Shown here: positions 51,690-60,282 of the stretch, one piece after another
How the letters are laid out: every line of letters begins with the position of its first letter
Position numbering within the stretch: position 1 is the stretch's first letter
NCBI RefSeq assembly: GCF_016894445.1
Contig: NZ_CP056775.1
Span: 4,528,001-4,592,000 of the forward strand
Direction: 5' to 3'
From: Dyadobacter sandarakinus
Lineage (GTDB): Bacteria; Bacteroidota; Bacteroidia; Cytophagales; Spirosomataceae
DNA length: 64,000 nucleotides
Translations under genes and position numbers: made by a program
The notes under the pieces: generated by a model
What the model was told of the DNA's origin: nothing
Databases searched by the model: none
The model's input: only the letters and a program-made list of their open reading frames with translations

Positions 51690-53840
51690 TTACTGTAATG
51701 TTAGTAAAATGGTTTTACCGCCGCTTTTGTTGGTACCCGGCGGCAGCGATTGTTCCACTACCTTTCCTGCACCTTTGAAAGTGACCCTGAAACCTTTGTT
51801 TTCAAGAATGTACAATGCGTCTCGCATGGCCATACCCTGCAAGTCGGGCACGTCCTCGTCCTGAATGCTTCTGGGCTTCCACTTGGTTTTGCCTTTTTTA
51901 TACAAAGATCCCGCCGCATATTCAGCATCGTCCGGAACCTGCGACATTTTGAGCTCTCTGCTGATCACATTCAGGTCTGCGCTGCGCCCTGCCCACATTA
52001 CATCTTTCGAAACTTCGGGTACCGAATCCCTGACAGGCCGCTGAATGCCTACTTCCTGCGCATAAATCCGGTCTGCCACTTCCTTGAAAACAGGCGCGGC
52101 GACACTGCCCGCATACCGGGTATAGTCGGCACCTGCGCTTTTAGGATTGTCAATCACCACAATGCAGCTGTACTTGGGCTTATCGGCCGGGAAGTAACCT
52201 GCGAAGGAAGTGTAGTTTTTTCCTTCGGTATAAATCCCGTTAATGAGCTTGCGGGCAGTACCCGTCTTGCCGGCAATCTGGTACAGGTCGCTTTTGATAT
52301 TCTTGGCCAGACCATTCTGCACTACACCTTCGAGCATTTTTTTAACCTTGCGAATGGTCTCCGGCGTACAAATTGGCTTTTCCTCTACATAGGGCTCCCT
52401 TTTATCTTCAACTTCTTCCGCATTGCGGATCTCACGCACGATCATCGGACGTACCCAGTAACCATCGTTGGCCACTGCATTGTAAAAAGTCAGCGTCTGC
52501 AAAGGTGTCATCTGCATTTCATAGCCATGGGCCATAAAGTACAGTGAGTAGTTGCTCCAGTGCTTCGAGGACCTGTCGCGGATCAGCGGGGGCTTTTCAC
52601 CTTTCATCTGAATGCCGGTAGGTGCAGTGAGGTGAAATTGTTTGAGGTATTGCAGGTACTTGTCGGGCTTGTTGGCAAAGTAGCGCTGCATGAGCATGAC
52701 GATCCCTATGTTCGACGATTTTTCCAGAACCTGCGAAGCTGTAATGTTGCCGAAGCCTCCCCGGTGGGCATCCCGGATCATGTGGTTGCGGAAGCGCATG
52801 GCCCCGCTTCCCGTATTCACCATTACCTGATCGGGGTTCATCTTGGTTTCTTCCAGCAAGGCCATCATCGTAGCGAGCTTGAAAGTGGAGCCCGGATCAT
52901 TACTGCCGGCCAGTGCATAGTTGAACACTTCCTCATACCGCTCATCGCCCCGCCTCGTCAGGTTGGCCATGACCTTGATTTCGCCGGTTGCCACCTCCAT
53001 CACGATCACCGAACCAAAGTCCGCCTGCATTTCGGTCAGCTTTTTCCGGAGGGCAATCTCAGCCATATCCTGAAAGTTCATATCCAGGGTCGTGTAAATA
53101 TCGCGGCCCGGTTCGGGCTGTACATTGAATGCATCCCCCACCGGGATTTTCATTCCGCCTTCCACAACCTCTACCCAGCCTACTCCAGCCTTGCCTTCCA
53201 GCTCCTTGTCGAAGCTGGCTTCAATGCCGATGTACCCGCGGCCGGTATGCGGATCAATACCTCCGATGGTACGGTCGGCCATGGGGCTATATGGCTTGTA
53301 GCGGCGGTAAATGGTTTCAAACTTACCTCCTCCGCCTTTCCGGTCTTTGTTGAAAAACGGCCAGAGCTTGATTTTTTCCCGGTCCAGGTGCGTGATCTGC
53401 CGGCTTTTTAGGCGCAGGTACCGCTTGGTTTTGCTTTTCCGGTACTTCATGATGCGGGCTTTGTAGCCGGATGCCGTATTTTCTCCGAAGCTCCGTGCAA
53501 GCAGCGAGCAAAGCTGGTCTATATGGTTGTTGAAGTAAACCGAGTCGGCCACTTTGGTATCAAAACCTACATAATAATATGGCAGGGAAGTGGCCAGAAG
53601 GCTATTATCGCTGGAATAGATGTTACCGCGAGTAGCCGGAATGGTATCCAGTTTAAGGTCATTCTGAAGCGCGTACTCAGCCCAGGTTTTTCCCTTGAAT
53701 TTATCGTAATACTGAACACGTATCAGCTTGATAAAAACCAGGATCGCGAGCAGGAACAACAACCAGCCCACCGTCCTGGCGCGGTTGATGAGCGCTTTTT
53801 TATTGTTATGACCGCTTTCAATATCGTGTTTGACAGCCAT
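51690..53840 (-). CDS. ftsI: Division-specific penicillin-binding protein with PASTA domain
   Basis: FtsI (PBP3) is the septal peptidoglycan transpeptidase. The 716-residue protein has a short cytoplasmic N-terminus, one transmembrane segment (about 24-42), and a dimerisation domain beginning TRGNIYSSDNSLLATSLP. The transpeptidase domain has SxxK at Ser318 (GSTFK), SSN at 375-377 and KTG at 525-527. A single PASTA domain closes the protein (VPDLQGMAMRDALYILENKG at about 658 onwards). PASTA in FtsI is seen in Bacteroidota. Neighbours ftsL and murE lie 44 and 6 nt away, so it is in a tight operon. Confidence 0.96.
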   Translation of the reverse strand: MAVKHDIESGHNNKKALINRARTVGWLLFLLAILVFIKLIRVQYYDKFKGKTWAEYALQNDLKLDTIPATRGNIYSSDNSLLATSLPYYYVGFDTKVADSVYFNNHIDQLCSLLARSFGENTASGYKARIMKYRKSKTKRYLRLKSRQITHLDREKIKLWPFFNKDRKGGGGKFETIYRRYKPYSPMADRTIGGIDPHTGRGYIGIEASFDKELEGKAGVGWVEVVEGGMKIPVGDAFNVQPEPGRDIYTTLDMNFQDMAEIALRKKLTEMQADFGSVIVMEVATGEIKVMANLTRRGDERYEEVFNYALAGSNDPGSTFKLATMMALLEETKMNPDQVMVNTGSGAMRFRNHMIRDAHRGGFGNITASQVLEKSSNIGIVMLMQRYFANKPDKYLQYLKQFHLTAPTGIQMKGEKPPLIRDRSSKHWSNYSLYFMAHGYEMQMTPLQTLTFYNAVANDGYWVRPMIVREIRNAEEVEDKREPYVEEKPICTPETIRKVKKMLEGVVQNGLAKNIKSDLYQIAGKTGTARKLINGIYTEGKNYTSFAGYFPADKPKYSCIVVIDNPKSAGADYTRYAGSVAAPVFKEVADRIYAQEVGIQRPVRDSVPEVSKDVMWAGRSADLNVISRELKMSQVPDDAEYAAGSLYKKGKTKWKPRSIQDEDVPDLQGMAMRDALYILENKGFRVTFKGAGKVVEQSLPPGTNKSGGKTILLTLQ

Positions 53841-53884
53841 GCGCGGAAAAGTGCCTAACCTGTTTGATGTTGGGGTTTAAAAAA

Positions 53885-54304
53885 TTATTCAGGACGCTCG
53901 TCATCACTGACGACCAGCCTCTTCGGAGGAATCAGACTTTCTTCAAGCCCCTGGGTTTTCACCTTTTCCATGACTACGGATTGCTTCCCGCTCTTCATGT
54001 ACTCGGCGTGAATGGAGGTATACTCGGCCCGGAGATCGTCCACCTCTTTTTTCAGCTTGATGCTGCTGCGGACATACTGCTCAGACTGGAACCCTATGCG
54101 CTCGTAAATGACCAGCAAAATGATCACCCAGCCGAAATAATAAAAGTATTTGACCGGCAAACGCTCCTCTTGCCCCGGCAGCTTTTCCCCGAAAACCCTG
54201 TCCAGGGGGAAAATTTTATTGAGCCAGTTAAAAAGATGATACTCCCGCTTCCGCTTGGGCGGCTTCGGGGGTATGGGTTTGGGCCGTCTTTTGTTTTCAG
54301 ACAT
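53885..54304 (-). CDS. ftsL: FtsL-like cell division protein
   Basis: The 139-residue bitopic protein sits in the standard ftsL place between rsmH and ftsI. It has a Lys/Pro-rich cytoplasmic N-terminus of about 50 residues (RRPKPIPPKPPKRKRE), one transmembrane segment (YYFGWVIILLVIYERIGF, about 55-72) and a coiled-coil-like periplasmic part (LKKEVDDLRAEYTSIHAEY). FtsL is poorly conserved, so the call depends on topology and position. It is thought to scaffold FtsB/FtsQ and activate FtsWI. Confidence 0.8.
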   Translation of the reverse strand: MSENKRRPKPIPPKPPKRKREYHLFNWLNKIFPLDRVFGEKLPGQEERLPVKYFYYFGWVIILLVIYERIGFQSEQYVRSSIKLKKEVDDLRAEYTSIHAEYMKSGKQSVVMEKVKTQGLEESLIPPKRLVVSDDERPE

Positions 54305-54340
54305 AGGATTTGTCAGAAATAGTCACGTTCACTTACTCTA

Positions 54341-55258
54341 TCAGATTTTTTCTGCAATCCTTAATTTGGCACTGCGTGCCCGCGGGTTACTCTCTATCTC
54401 TGCAGCAGTGGCTTCCACTGGCTTCCGGGTAATGCCTTTCAGCGGTTTGATCTCGTTTCCGTAAAAGTCTTTTTCAACTTCCCCGTCAAATTTCCCCTTT
54501 TGTATAAAGTTCTTTACAAGCCTGTCTTCCAGCGAATGATAAGACATGACAACCAGTCTGCCGCCCGGTTCGAGCACTTCGGGGACTTGCGTCAGAAACT
54601 CTTCCAATACCTTCAGTTCCTCATTCACCTCAATGCGCAAAGCCTGGAACACCTGCGCAAAATATTTATTTTCCCGGTGCCTGGGTGCATAGCGCGTCAG
54701 AATAGCCTTAAGATCATTCACAGTCTCGATCGGAGTATTGTGCCGGGCCGCAAAAATGGCTTCAGCAGCTGTCCGTGCATTTCCTACTTCGCCGTACATG
54801 CCCAGTATCTTCTGCAGCTCTGCAGCAGATGCATTGTTGACGACCTTCCTGGCAGTCCGGTCGGTGTGGGGGTTCATTCGCATATCCAGATCGGCATCAA
54901 ACCGGGTGGAGAAGCCTCTTTCCGGTGTGTTGATCTGGTGAGAAGATACGCCCAGGTCGGCCAGAATGCCATGTACCTTAGGAGCCTTATGCAGTTTAAG
55001 GTACCTTTTCAAATGGCGGAAGTTGGCTGCAACAAACGTGAAAGACTCATTTCCTTCAAATGCAGCCGCATTGGCCGCCGCATCCGGGTCCTGGTCAAAA
55101 GAGAGCAGTCTTCCGGTAGTAAGCTTTTCAAGAATAGCCCGCGAGTGTCCGCCGCCGCCAAATGTAACATCAACATATATACCCTCAGGCTGGATGGCCA
55201 GACCTTCCAGGCACTCGGAAAGCATAACCGGATTATGGTACGTACTTGGTGATTCCAT
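54341..55258 (-). CDS. rsmH: 16S rRNA (cytosine(1402)-N4)-methyltransferase
   Basis: RsmH (MraW) methylates C1402 in the decoding centre of 16S rRNA. The 305-residue protein begins with YHNPVMLSECLEGL, has the SAM loop DVTFGGGGHSRAIL near residue 31, then GILADLGVSSHQI, and the end block with VMSYHSLEDRLVKNF. It opens the division cluster here. mraZ, which usually precedes it, is absent: upstream is a divergent TlpA-like gene. A -7 box at 55307-55314 is a likely cluster promoter. Confidence 0.97.
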   Translation of the reverse strand: MESPSTYHNPVMLSECLEGLAIQPEGIYVDVTFGGGGHSRAILEKLTTGRLLSFDQDPDAAANAAAFEGNESFTFVAANFRHLKRYLKLHKAPKVHGILADLGVSSHQINTPERGFSTRFDADLDMRMNPHTDRTARKVVNNASAAELQKILGMYGEVGNARTAAEAIFAARHNTPIETVNDLKAILTRYAPRHRENKYFAQVFQALRIEVNEELKVLEEFLTQVPEVLEPGGRLVVMSYHSLEDRLVKNFIQKGKFDGEVEKDFYGNEIKPLKGITRKPVEATAAEIESNPRARSAKLRIAEKI

Positions 55259-55306
55259 TTGTTAAAAGCAGGCCGCCAGGAACTAAATATTGCCAGGCGG
55301 CAGTTA

Positions 55307-55314
55307 CAAACTTA
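55307..55314 (-). promoter_or_regulatory. -7 box of the division/cell-wall cluster
   Basis: TAAGTTTG on the minus strand matches TAnnTTTG, 48 nt before rsmH. The leader that would result starts with a GC-rich hairpin (GCCGCC and GGCGGC, about 55272-55302). The -33 box is not clear. Confidence 0.45.
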
Positions 55315-55396
55315 GCAATTTTAAAGCGTAGGAATTGCGCCGCACAGGGGATTTAATTTCTTCGCTCACCCCGATTTTGTTACTTATAAATACGAT

Positions 55397-56641
55397 ATGA
55401 GACTTCTTCATTTCCTGGCCGGCGGCCTGATTTCCCTTGCTGTATGGGGCTGCGGTTCATCTCAGCCCGAGGTAAAAGAAGGTACCTGGCGTGCAACACT
55501 CACCCGGGAGGGCAACAAGCTTCCGCTTCTTCTGGAGATCAATAAAAATACCGACGGCAAATCATACTCCGCCTTTGCGATCAATGGTGAGGAAAAGCTG
55601 CAAATGGATTCATTGTACTTCCAGAACGACTCACTGGTGATTCCTATGCAGCTTTTTGATGCTAAAATTGTGGCAAAAGTAGATAAGGACCGGATGACCG
55701 GTCTGTATTACCGCGTTCCCAATGGCATCATTGCAGGTTCTCTTCCTTTTGAGGCCACACATGGTGAGAATTATAAATTTTACCCCAAAGGTACCGCCAA
55801 AGCCAGCCGCAATGTAACCGGCAACTGGGCCACTACCTTCAAAAATGAAGTAACCGGAGACACTACGCTGGCCGTAGGCAGCTTTCGCCAGGACGGCAGT
55901 GATGTTACCGGTTCCTTTCTGACGCCCACGGGCGACTACCGCTTTCTGACAGGGAGCGTAAATGGCGACAGCCTGTACCTTTCCACTTTTGACGGCTCCA
56001 ATGCGATGCTCTTTAAAGCTGCGGTACAAAGTGACGGATCTATTAAAGGTGCTATGTGGTCGGGATTGAAAGGGTACAAAACCTTCGTGGCAAAGGCTGA
56101 CTCAGCGGCCAGGCTGCCGGATGCAACCAAGCTCACCTTCCTGAAACCCGGCTTTGATACGGTTGATTTTACATTTTCGGATGCCGACGGAAAGCAGGTA
56201 TCCCTCAAAGATCCGCGCTTCAAAGGCAAGCCGGTAATCATTCAGATCATGGGTTCGTGGTGCCCTAATTGTATGGACGAAACCAACTTCCTGGCGCCCT
56301 GGTACAGCAAAAACAAGGATCGTGGCGTAGAGATCGTGGGCCTGGCTTTTGAGCGCTCGGATAAGCCTGAGGTTTCCAATCCCAAGATCAAACGGATGGT
56401 CAGCCGCTTCAACATCGAATATCCCGTGTTGCTCGCAGGTACCAACACCGATGAAGCTACCAGCAAGGCGCTGCCTGCGCTGAACAAGGTAATGTCATAT
56501 CCTACGACCATTTTTATTGATAAAAAAGGAAAAGTAAGGGAGATCCATACCGGCTTTTCGGGTCCCGGAACCGGCAAATACTATGATGAGTTTGTCGCGG
56601 ATTTCAATGGACTGATGGATAAGCTCATTGCCGAAAAGTAG
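55397..56641 (+). CDS. TlpA-like thioredoxin-fold lipoprotein
   Basis: The 414-residue product has a lipoprotein signal with VWGC (Cys near residue 19) and a first half of strand-rich sequence of about 240 residues resembling DUF4369-type domains. A C-terminal thioredoxin-fold domain (from about 255) carries the redox motif GSWCPNCMDE near 290, VEIVGLAFERSD and the cis-Pro region SYPTTIFIDKKGKV near 373. Such proteins reduce disulfides in the periplasm. A strong terminator follows, so it is a single-gene unit. The call of the first domain is tentative. Confidence 0.9.
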   Translation: MRLLHFLAGGLISLAVWGCGSSQPEVKEGTWRATLTREGNKLPLLLEINKNTDGKSYSAFAINGEEKLQMDSLYFQNDSLVIPMQLFDAKIVAKVDKDRMTGLYYRVPNGIIAGSLPFEATHGENYKFYPKGTAKASRNVTGNWATTFKNEVTGDTTLAVGSFRQDGSDVTGSFLTPTGDYRFLTGSVNGDSLYLSTFDGSNAMLFKAAVQSDGSIKGAMWSGLKGYKTFVAKADSAARLPDATKLTFLKPGFDTVDFTFSDADGKQVSLKDPRFKGKPVIIQIMGSWCPNCMDETNFLAPWYSKNKDRGVEIVGLAFERSDKPEVSNPKIKRMVSRFNIEYPVLLAGTNTDEATSKALPALNKVMSYPTTIFIDKKGKVREIHTGFSGPGTGKYYDEFVADFNGLMDKLIAEK

Positions 56642-56659
56642 AAAACAGGACTGAATTGC

Positions 56660-56696
56660 AAAGCGCGCCGGCATAAAATTGCCGGCGCGCTTTTTT
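56660..56696 (+). terminator. Terminator of TlpA-like gene
   Basis: A 14-bp stem (AAAGCGCGCCGGCA with TGCCGGCGCGCTTT) and six-base loop are followed by a T-run, 18 nt after the stop codon. Confidence 0.92.
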
Positions 56697-56740
56697 ACAG
56701 GCACCTAATAGTATGCTTGCATAATGAAATTGTGTTTTGT

Positions 56741-56748
56741 TACATTTG
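56741..56748 (+). promoter_or_regulatory. Promoter of marR-fadN unit
   Basis: TACATTTG matches TAnnTTTG, and TTG at 56717-56719 lies 21 nt upstream, the best complete Bacteroidota promoter in the window. The box overlaps the imperfect palindrome TTACATTTGTAA, which could be an operator for the adjacent MarR-type regulator. Confidence 0.55.
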
Positions 56749-56788
56749 TAAAGAGCGTACTCCTGACACCAGCCAATCTTTTGAGTCG

Positions 56789-57253
56789 ATGCGGAAGGAA
56801 AAGACCATAGACTACCAGATTAAAAAAGCCTGGCATTCCATTTCCAGGATGTACAATGCTTACGCAGCCCGGTACGATACCACGATGGCCACCGGCTTTG
56901 TGCTCCTCAACATCGACATTGAAACCGGTACCCCCGCAACCAAGATTGCCCCTGCCCTGGGTATGGAGCCCCGCAGCCTGGTACGCATGCTGAAAACCCT
57001 GGAAGAAAAAGGGCTGATCAGGCGGGAGGTGAGTGCAGACGACAAGCGTTTTGTACGCATTATGCTCACCGAACTGGGTAAGGAAAAGCGGGAAATTGCC
57101 CGAGAGGGAGTTATATCATTCAACACAATGATACGCGACAAGATCCCGCTGGATAAGCTGGTGACTTTTTTTGATGTCATTAAAGAAATAAACCGGCTCG
57201 TGGAGGAGGAAAATCAGAAACTGAAAGCAGGCGAGATCGAGGAAGAACTGTAA
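56789..57253 (+). CDS. MarR-family transcriptional regulator
   Basis: The 154-residue product has the winged-helix layout of MarR proteins: an N-terminal dimer helix (KAWHSISRMYNAYAARYD), recognition region TKIAPALGMEPRSLVRMLKTLEEKGL, cited by ends near residues 54-79, and wing RREVSADDKRFVRIMLT near 82. C-terminal dimer helices complete it. ATG 56789 gives the family start; the 24 codons upstream look random and lie beyond a promoter. It precedes a fatty-acid oxidation gene by 15 nt and may sense acyl-CoA, as FadR-like MarR proteins do in other bacteria, but this is inference. Confidence 0.9.
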   Translation: MRKEKTIDYQIKKAWHSISRMYNAYAARYDTTMATGFVLLNIDIETGTPATKIAPALGMEPRSLVRMLKTLEEKGLIRREVSADDKRFVRIMLTELGKEKREIAREGVISFNTMIRDKIPLDKLVTFFDVIKEINRLVEEENQKLKAGEIEEEL

Positions 57254-57268
57254 AACCAAATTCTTGAA

Positions 57269-59674
57269 ATGAACCGATCAATCCGTAAAGTGGCCGTACT
57301 TGGCTCCGGGATCATGGGCTCGCGCATTGCGTGCCATTTTGCAAATATTGGTGTGGAAGTATTACTGCTCGATATGGTTCCTGCCGCACTCACACCCTCC
57401 GAAGAAGCCAAAGGTCTTACGTCCGCGCACCCCGCCGTACGCAACCGCATCGTTACGGAGGCTTTTCAGCAGACTTTGAAAGCTACCCCGGCATCGCTGT
57501 ACAGCACAGACTTTGCTTCCCGCGTCAGGCTGGGCAACTTTGATGATAACCTGGCCGAAATCGCAAAATATGACTGGGTGATCGAGGTGATTGTGGAGCG
57601 GCTGGATATCAAGAAAAACCTGCTGGAAAAAGTTGACGCGCTTCGCAAGCCCGGAACCCTCATTACGTCCAATACATCGGGCATTCCCATTCATTTGATG
57701 GCCGAAGGCCGGAGCGATGATTTCCGGAAGCACTTTTGCGGTACGCACTTCTTCAACCCGCCCCGCTACCTGCGCCTGCTCGAAATTATCCCGGGAGCTG
57801 AAACGGACGAAGCCGTCATTGCTTTCCTGATGCATTACGGCGATCTGTTTTTGGGTAAAACAACAGTACGCTGCAAGGATACTCCGGGCTTTATCGCCAA
57901 CCGGCTGGGCATTTACGCATTGATCCAGACGATCCGCGCGGCCGAAGAAATGGGATTGAGCGTGGAGGAAGTGGACAAGCTTACCGGACCCGTGGCAGGC
58001 AGGCCTAAATCGGGTACTTACCGGCTTTCGGATGTGGTAGGACTGGATACAACCGTGCACGTGGCCCATAACCTGTATGCATCGGGAGAAGGTACCGACG
58101 AATCACGGGATGCATTTGCATTGCCGGATATCATGCAGAAATTATATGATAACAAGTGGCTTGGAGATAAAACAGGACAGGGTTTTTATAAAAAAATAAA
58201 GGACGAAAAAGGCAAGTCTGTGATCCTTGCGCTGGACTTTAAAACACTGGAATACAAACCTTCCGGAAAAACCAGGTTTGCCACCCTGGAAGGTACCAGA
58301 AATATCCAGGAGCCCGTTGAGCGCTTTCCGGTGCTGATTGCAGGGGAAGACCGTGCAGGCGAGTTTTACAGGAAAACCTTTTCTCAAATTTTCCAATACG
58401 CAACCCTGCGTATCCCGGAAATTGCGGATGAAATTTTTAGGGTCGATCAGGCGATTACGGCGGGGTTTGGCTGGCAGCTGGGACCCTTTGAAACGTGGGA
58501 TGCAATCGGAGTCCGGCGGATGGTATCGATCATGGAGGACCTTGACCTGAAACCTGCCGGCTGGGTGTACCGGATGCTCGAAAACGGCAAGGAAAAATTT
58601 TACACCATAGAGGAAGGCAAACGCCTTTATTACGACATAACTACCGGAACATACTGCAAAATACCGGGACAGGACGGGCTTATCCTGCTAAGTAACCTGT
58701 CGGAAAATGTAGTCTGGAAAAATGCAGGAGCCCGGCTTTACGACCTGGGCGACGGCATTCTGAACCTTGAATTCCGCTCCAAAATGAATACCATGGGGCC
58801 GGAGGTGATTGAGGGTATACAAAAGTCCGTCAGCATTGCCGAAAAGGATTTCCGCGGGCTGGTTATCGGCAACGAGTCGCCGGATGCCTACTCCGCCGGT
58901 GCTAACCTGGCCATGCTCTTTATGTATGCAATCGAGCAGGATTTTGACGAGATCAACCTGATGATCTCGCAGTTTCAGCAAACCATGATGCGCGCCCGCT
59001 ACTCGTCCGTTCCCGTGGTAACCGCCCCGCATTCGCTTGCATTGGGTGGCGGCTGCGAGCTGAACCTCCATGCCGACAAGGTGGTAGCACATGCCGAAAC
59101 GTATATAGGTCTGGTTGAATTTGGAGTAGGTATCATTCCGGCCGGGGGCGGTACCAAAGAAATGGCGCTGCGCTGCTCGGATATGTACCAGGCCGGCGAT
59201 CCCGAGCTCAATATTTTACAGAATTCATTCATGAACATTGCCACCGCAAAGGTGTCCACATCGGCCCGGGAGGCATTGGAGATGAACTACCTGCAGGAGA
59301 AAGACCAGATCGTACTGAACCGCTCCCGGCTCATCGCCGAAGCCAAGCAGGCTGCTTTGGATCTGGCGGATAACGGATATACTCAGCCCAAGCAGCGGAC
59401 AGACATTAAGGTACAGGGAAAAACCGGCATTGCATTGTTTCTGGCAGGTATTGCTCAGATGCGCCTGGCCAATTACATTTCCGAGCACGATGCAAAAATC
59501 GCCGGAAAACTGGCCTACGTTATCAATGGAGGAGACCTCAGCTACCCGCAGCAGGTCACTGAGCAGTACCTTCTCGACCTGGAAAGAGAGGCATTCCTGT
59601 CATTATGCGGGGAAAAGAAAACACTGGAAAGAATGCAGGGTTTACTGAACGGAGGCAAGCCGCCACGTAACTAG
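57269..59674 (+). CDS. 3-hydroxyacyl-CoA dehydrogenase/enoyl-CoA hydratase, FadN-like
   Basis: This 801-residue beta-oxidation protein has the dehydrogenase first and the hydratase second, the order found in FadN rather than FadB. Rossmann loop VLGSGIMGSRIACH near residue 10, SNTSGIPIHLMAEG, HFFNPPRYLRLLEIIPG and CKDTPGFIANRLG mark the dehydrogenase. The hydratase has AYSAGANLAMLF near 552 and LALGGGCELNLHAD near 590, then FGVGIIPAGGGTKE. FadN usually sits with a thiolase (fadA) and acyl-CoA dehydrogenase (fadE); neither is present downstream, where an Rrf2 regulator gene follows after 160 nt. It is cotranscribed with the MarR gene. Confidence 0.92.
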   Translation: MNRSIRKVAVLGSGIMGSRIACHFANIGVEVLLLDMVPAALTPSEEAKGLTSAHPAVRNRIVTEAFQQTLKATPASLYSTDFASRVRLGNFDDNLAEIAKYDWVIEVIVERLDIKKNLLEKVDALRKPGTLITSNTSGIPIHLMAEGRSDDFRKHFCGTHFFNPPRYLRLLEIIPGAETDEAVIAFLMHYGDLFLGKTTVRCKDTPGFIANRLGIYALIQTIRAAEEMGLSVEEVDKLTGPVAGRPKSGTYRLSDVVGLDTTVHVAHNLYASGEGTDESRDAFALPDIMQKLYDNKWLGDKTGQGFYKKIKDEKGKSVILALDFKTLEYKPSGKTRFATLEGTRNIQEPVERFPVLIAGEDRAGEFYRKTFSQIFQYATLRIPEIADEIFRVDQAITAGFGWQLGPFETWDAIGVRRMVSIMEDLDLKPAGWVYRMLENGKEKFYTIEEGKRLYYDITTGTYCKIPGQDGLILLSNLSENVVWKNAGARLYDLGDGILNLEFRSKMNTMGPEVIEGIQKSVSIAEKDFRGLVIGNESPDAYSAGANLAMLFMYAIEQDFDEINLMISQFQQTMMRARYSSVPVVTAPHSLALGGGCELNLHADKVVAHAETYIGLVEFGVGIIPAGGGTKEMALRCSDMYQAGDPELNILQNSFMNIATAKVSTSAREALEMNYLQEKDQIVLNRSRLIAEAKQAALDLADNGYTQPKQRTDIKVQGKTGIALFLAGIAQMRLANYISEHDAKIAGKLAYVINGGDLSYPQQVTEQYLLDLEREAFLSLCGEKKTLERMQGLLNGGKPPRN

Positions 59675-59817
59675 TTCGCTGAAAACCGGTGGGAATTATT
59701 GGGAGGACAAATTGTGTTTATAAGAAAGGAAAGCCTAAGAAAAGTTCTATATTTAGAATCATTCCGCTCCACTTTCCTGTTGTAATCGTTCATATTTACA
59801 CATACTTACGCGAAATA

Positions 59818-59825
59818 TACATTTG
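59818..59825 (+). promoter_or_regulatory. -7 box directly before Rrf2 regulator gene
   Basis: TACATTTG matches TAnnTTTG only 10 nt before the ATG, implying a very short leader. A short inverted repeat (TTCTA, 4 nt, TAGAA) lies upstream at 59745-59758. Confidence 0.4.
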
Positions 59826-59835
59826 ACCTAATCAC

Positions 59836-60282
59836 ATGATTTCAAAAAAGGCAAAATACGCACTTAAAGCTCTGAAAGTTCTGGCCGAGCAGTTCGGGAA
59901 AGGTCCCGTGCTGATTTCCTATATAGCTGAAAAAGAAAAAATCCCCAAGAAATTCCTGGAAGCCATCCTGCTGGATCTTCGCAATAATGGCGTCCTGCAA
60001 AGTCAGAAAGGCAAAGGTGGCGGCTACCTGCTGAGAATGCCGCCCGGTGAGGTTAATTTTTCCAAGGTACTGCGCATTATTGACGGTCCTATTGCTCCCG
60101 CGCTTTGCGTTTCCATGTTTTTTTATGGTAAATGCGATGACTGCAAGGATGAAGAGACATGCAGCCTGCGCTCAGTTCTGGAAAAATGGCGGGATGCCAA
60201 CCTTGCCGTACTGGACAAAACTACCCTGAGTGATCTCCTGGAAGCTGACAAAGCACAAAGCGGCGTTTTTTCACAGCTTTAA
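59836..60282 (+). CDS. Rrf2-family transcriptional regulator
   Basis: The 148-residue product starts ISKKAKYALKALKVLAEQ, the Rrf2 opening, and has the winged-helix segment IPKKFLEAILLDLRNNGVLQSQKGKGGGYLL (cited by ends near residues 34-65). Its C-terminal half contains four cysteines in LCVSMFFYGKCDDCKDEETC near 93-112. IscR and NsrR use three cysteines for an iron-sulfur cluster, so an Fe-S or redox sensor is possible, but the spacing is not theirs. It overlaps the end of the convergent GT-C gene by 12 nt. The target genes are unknown. Confidence 0.85.
   Translation: MISKKAKYALKALKVLAEQFGKGPVLISYIAEKEKIPKKFLEAILLDLRNNGVLQSQKGKGGGYLLRMPPGEVNFSKVLRIIDGPIAPALCVSMFFYGKCDDCKDEETCSLRSVLEKWRDANLAVLDKTTLSDLLEADKAQSGVFSQL

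Noticed and set aside
51750..53411. Two plus-strand ORFs of 265 and 283 codons opposite ftsI
   Set aside because: They lie fully within an intact ftsI and have no coding signatures.
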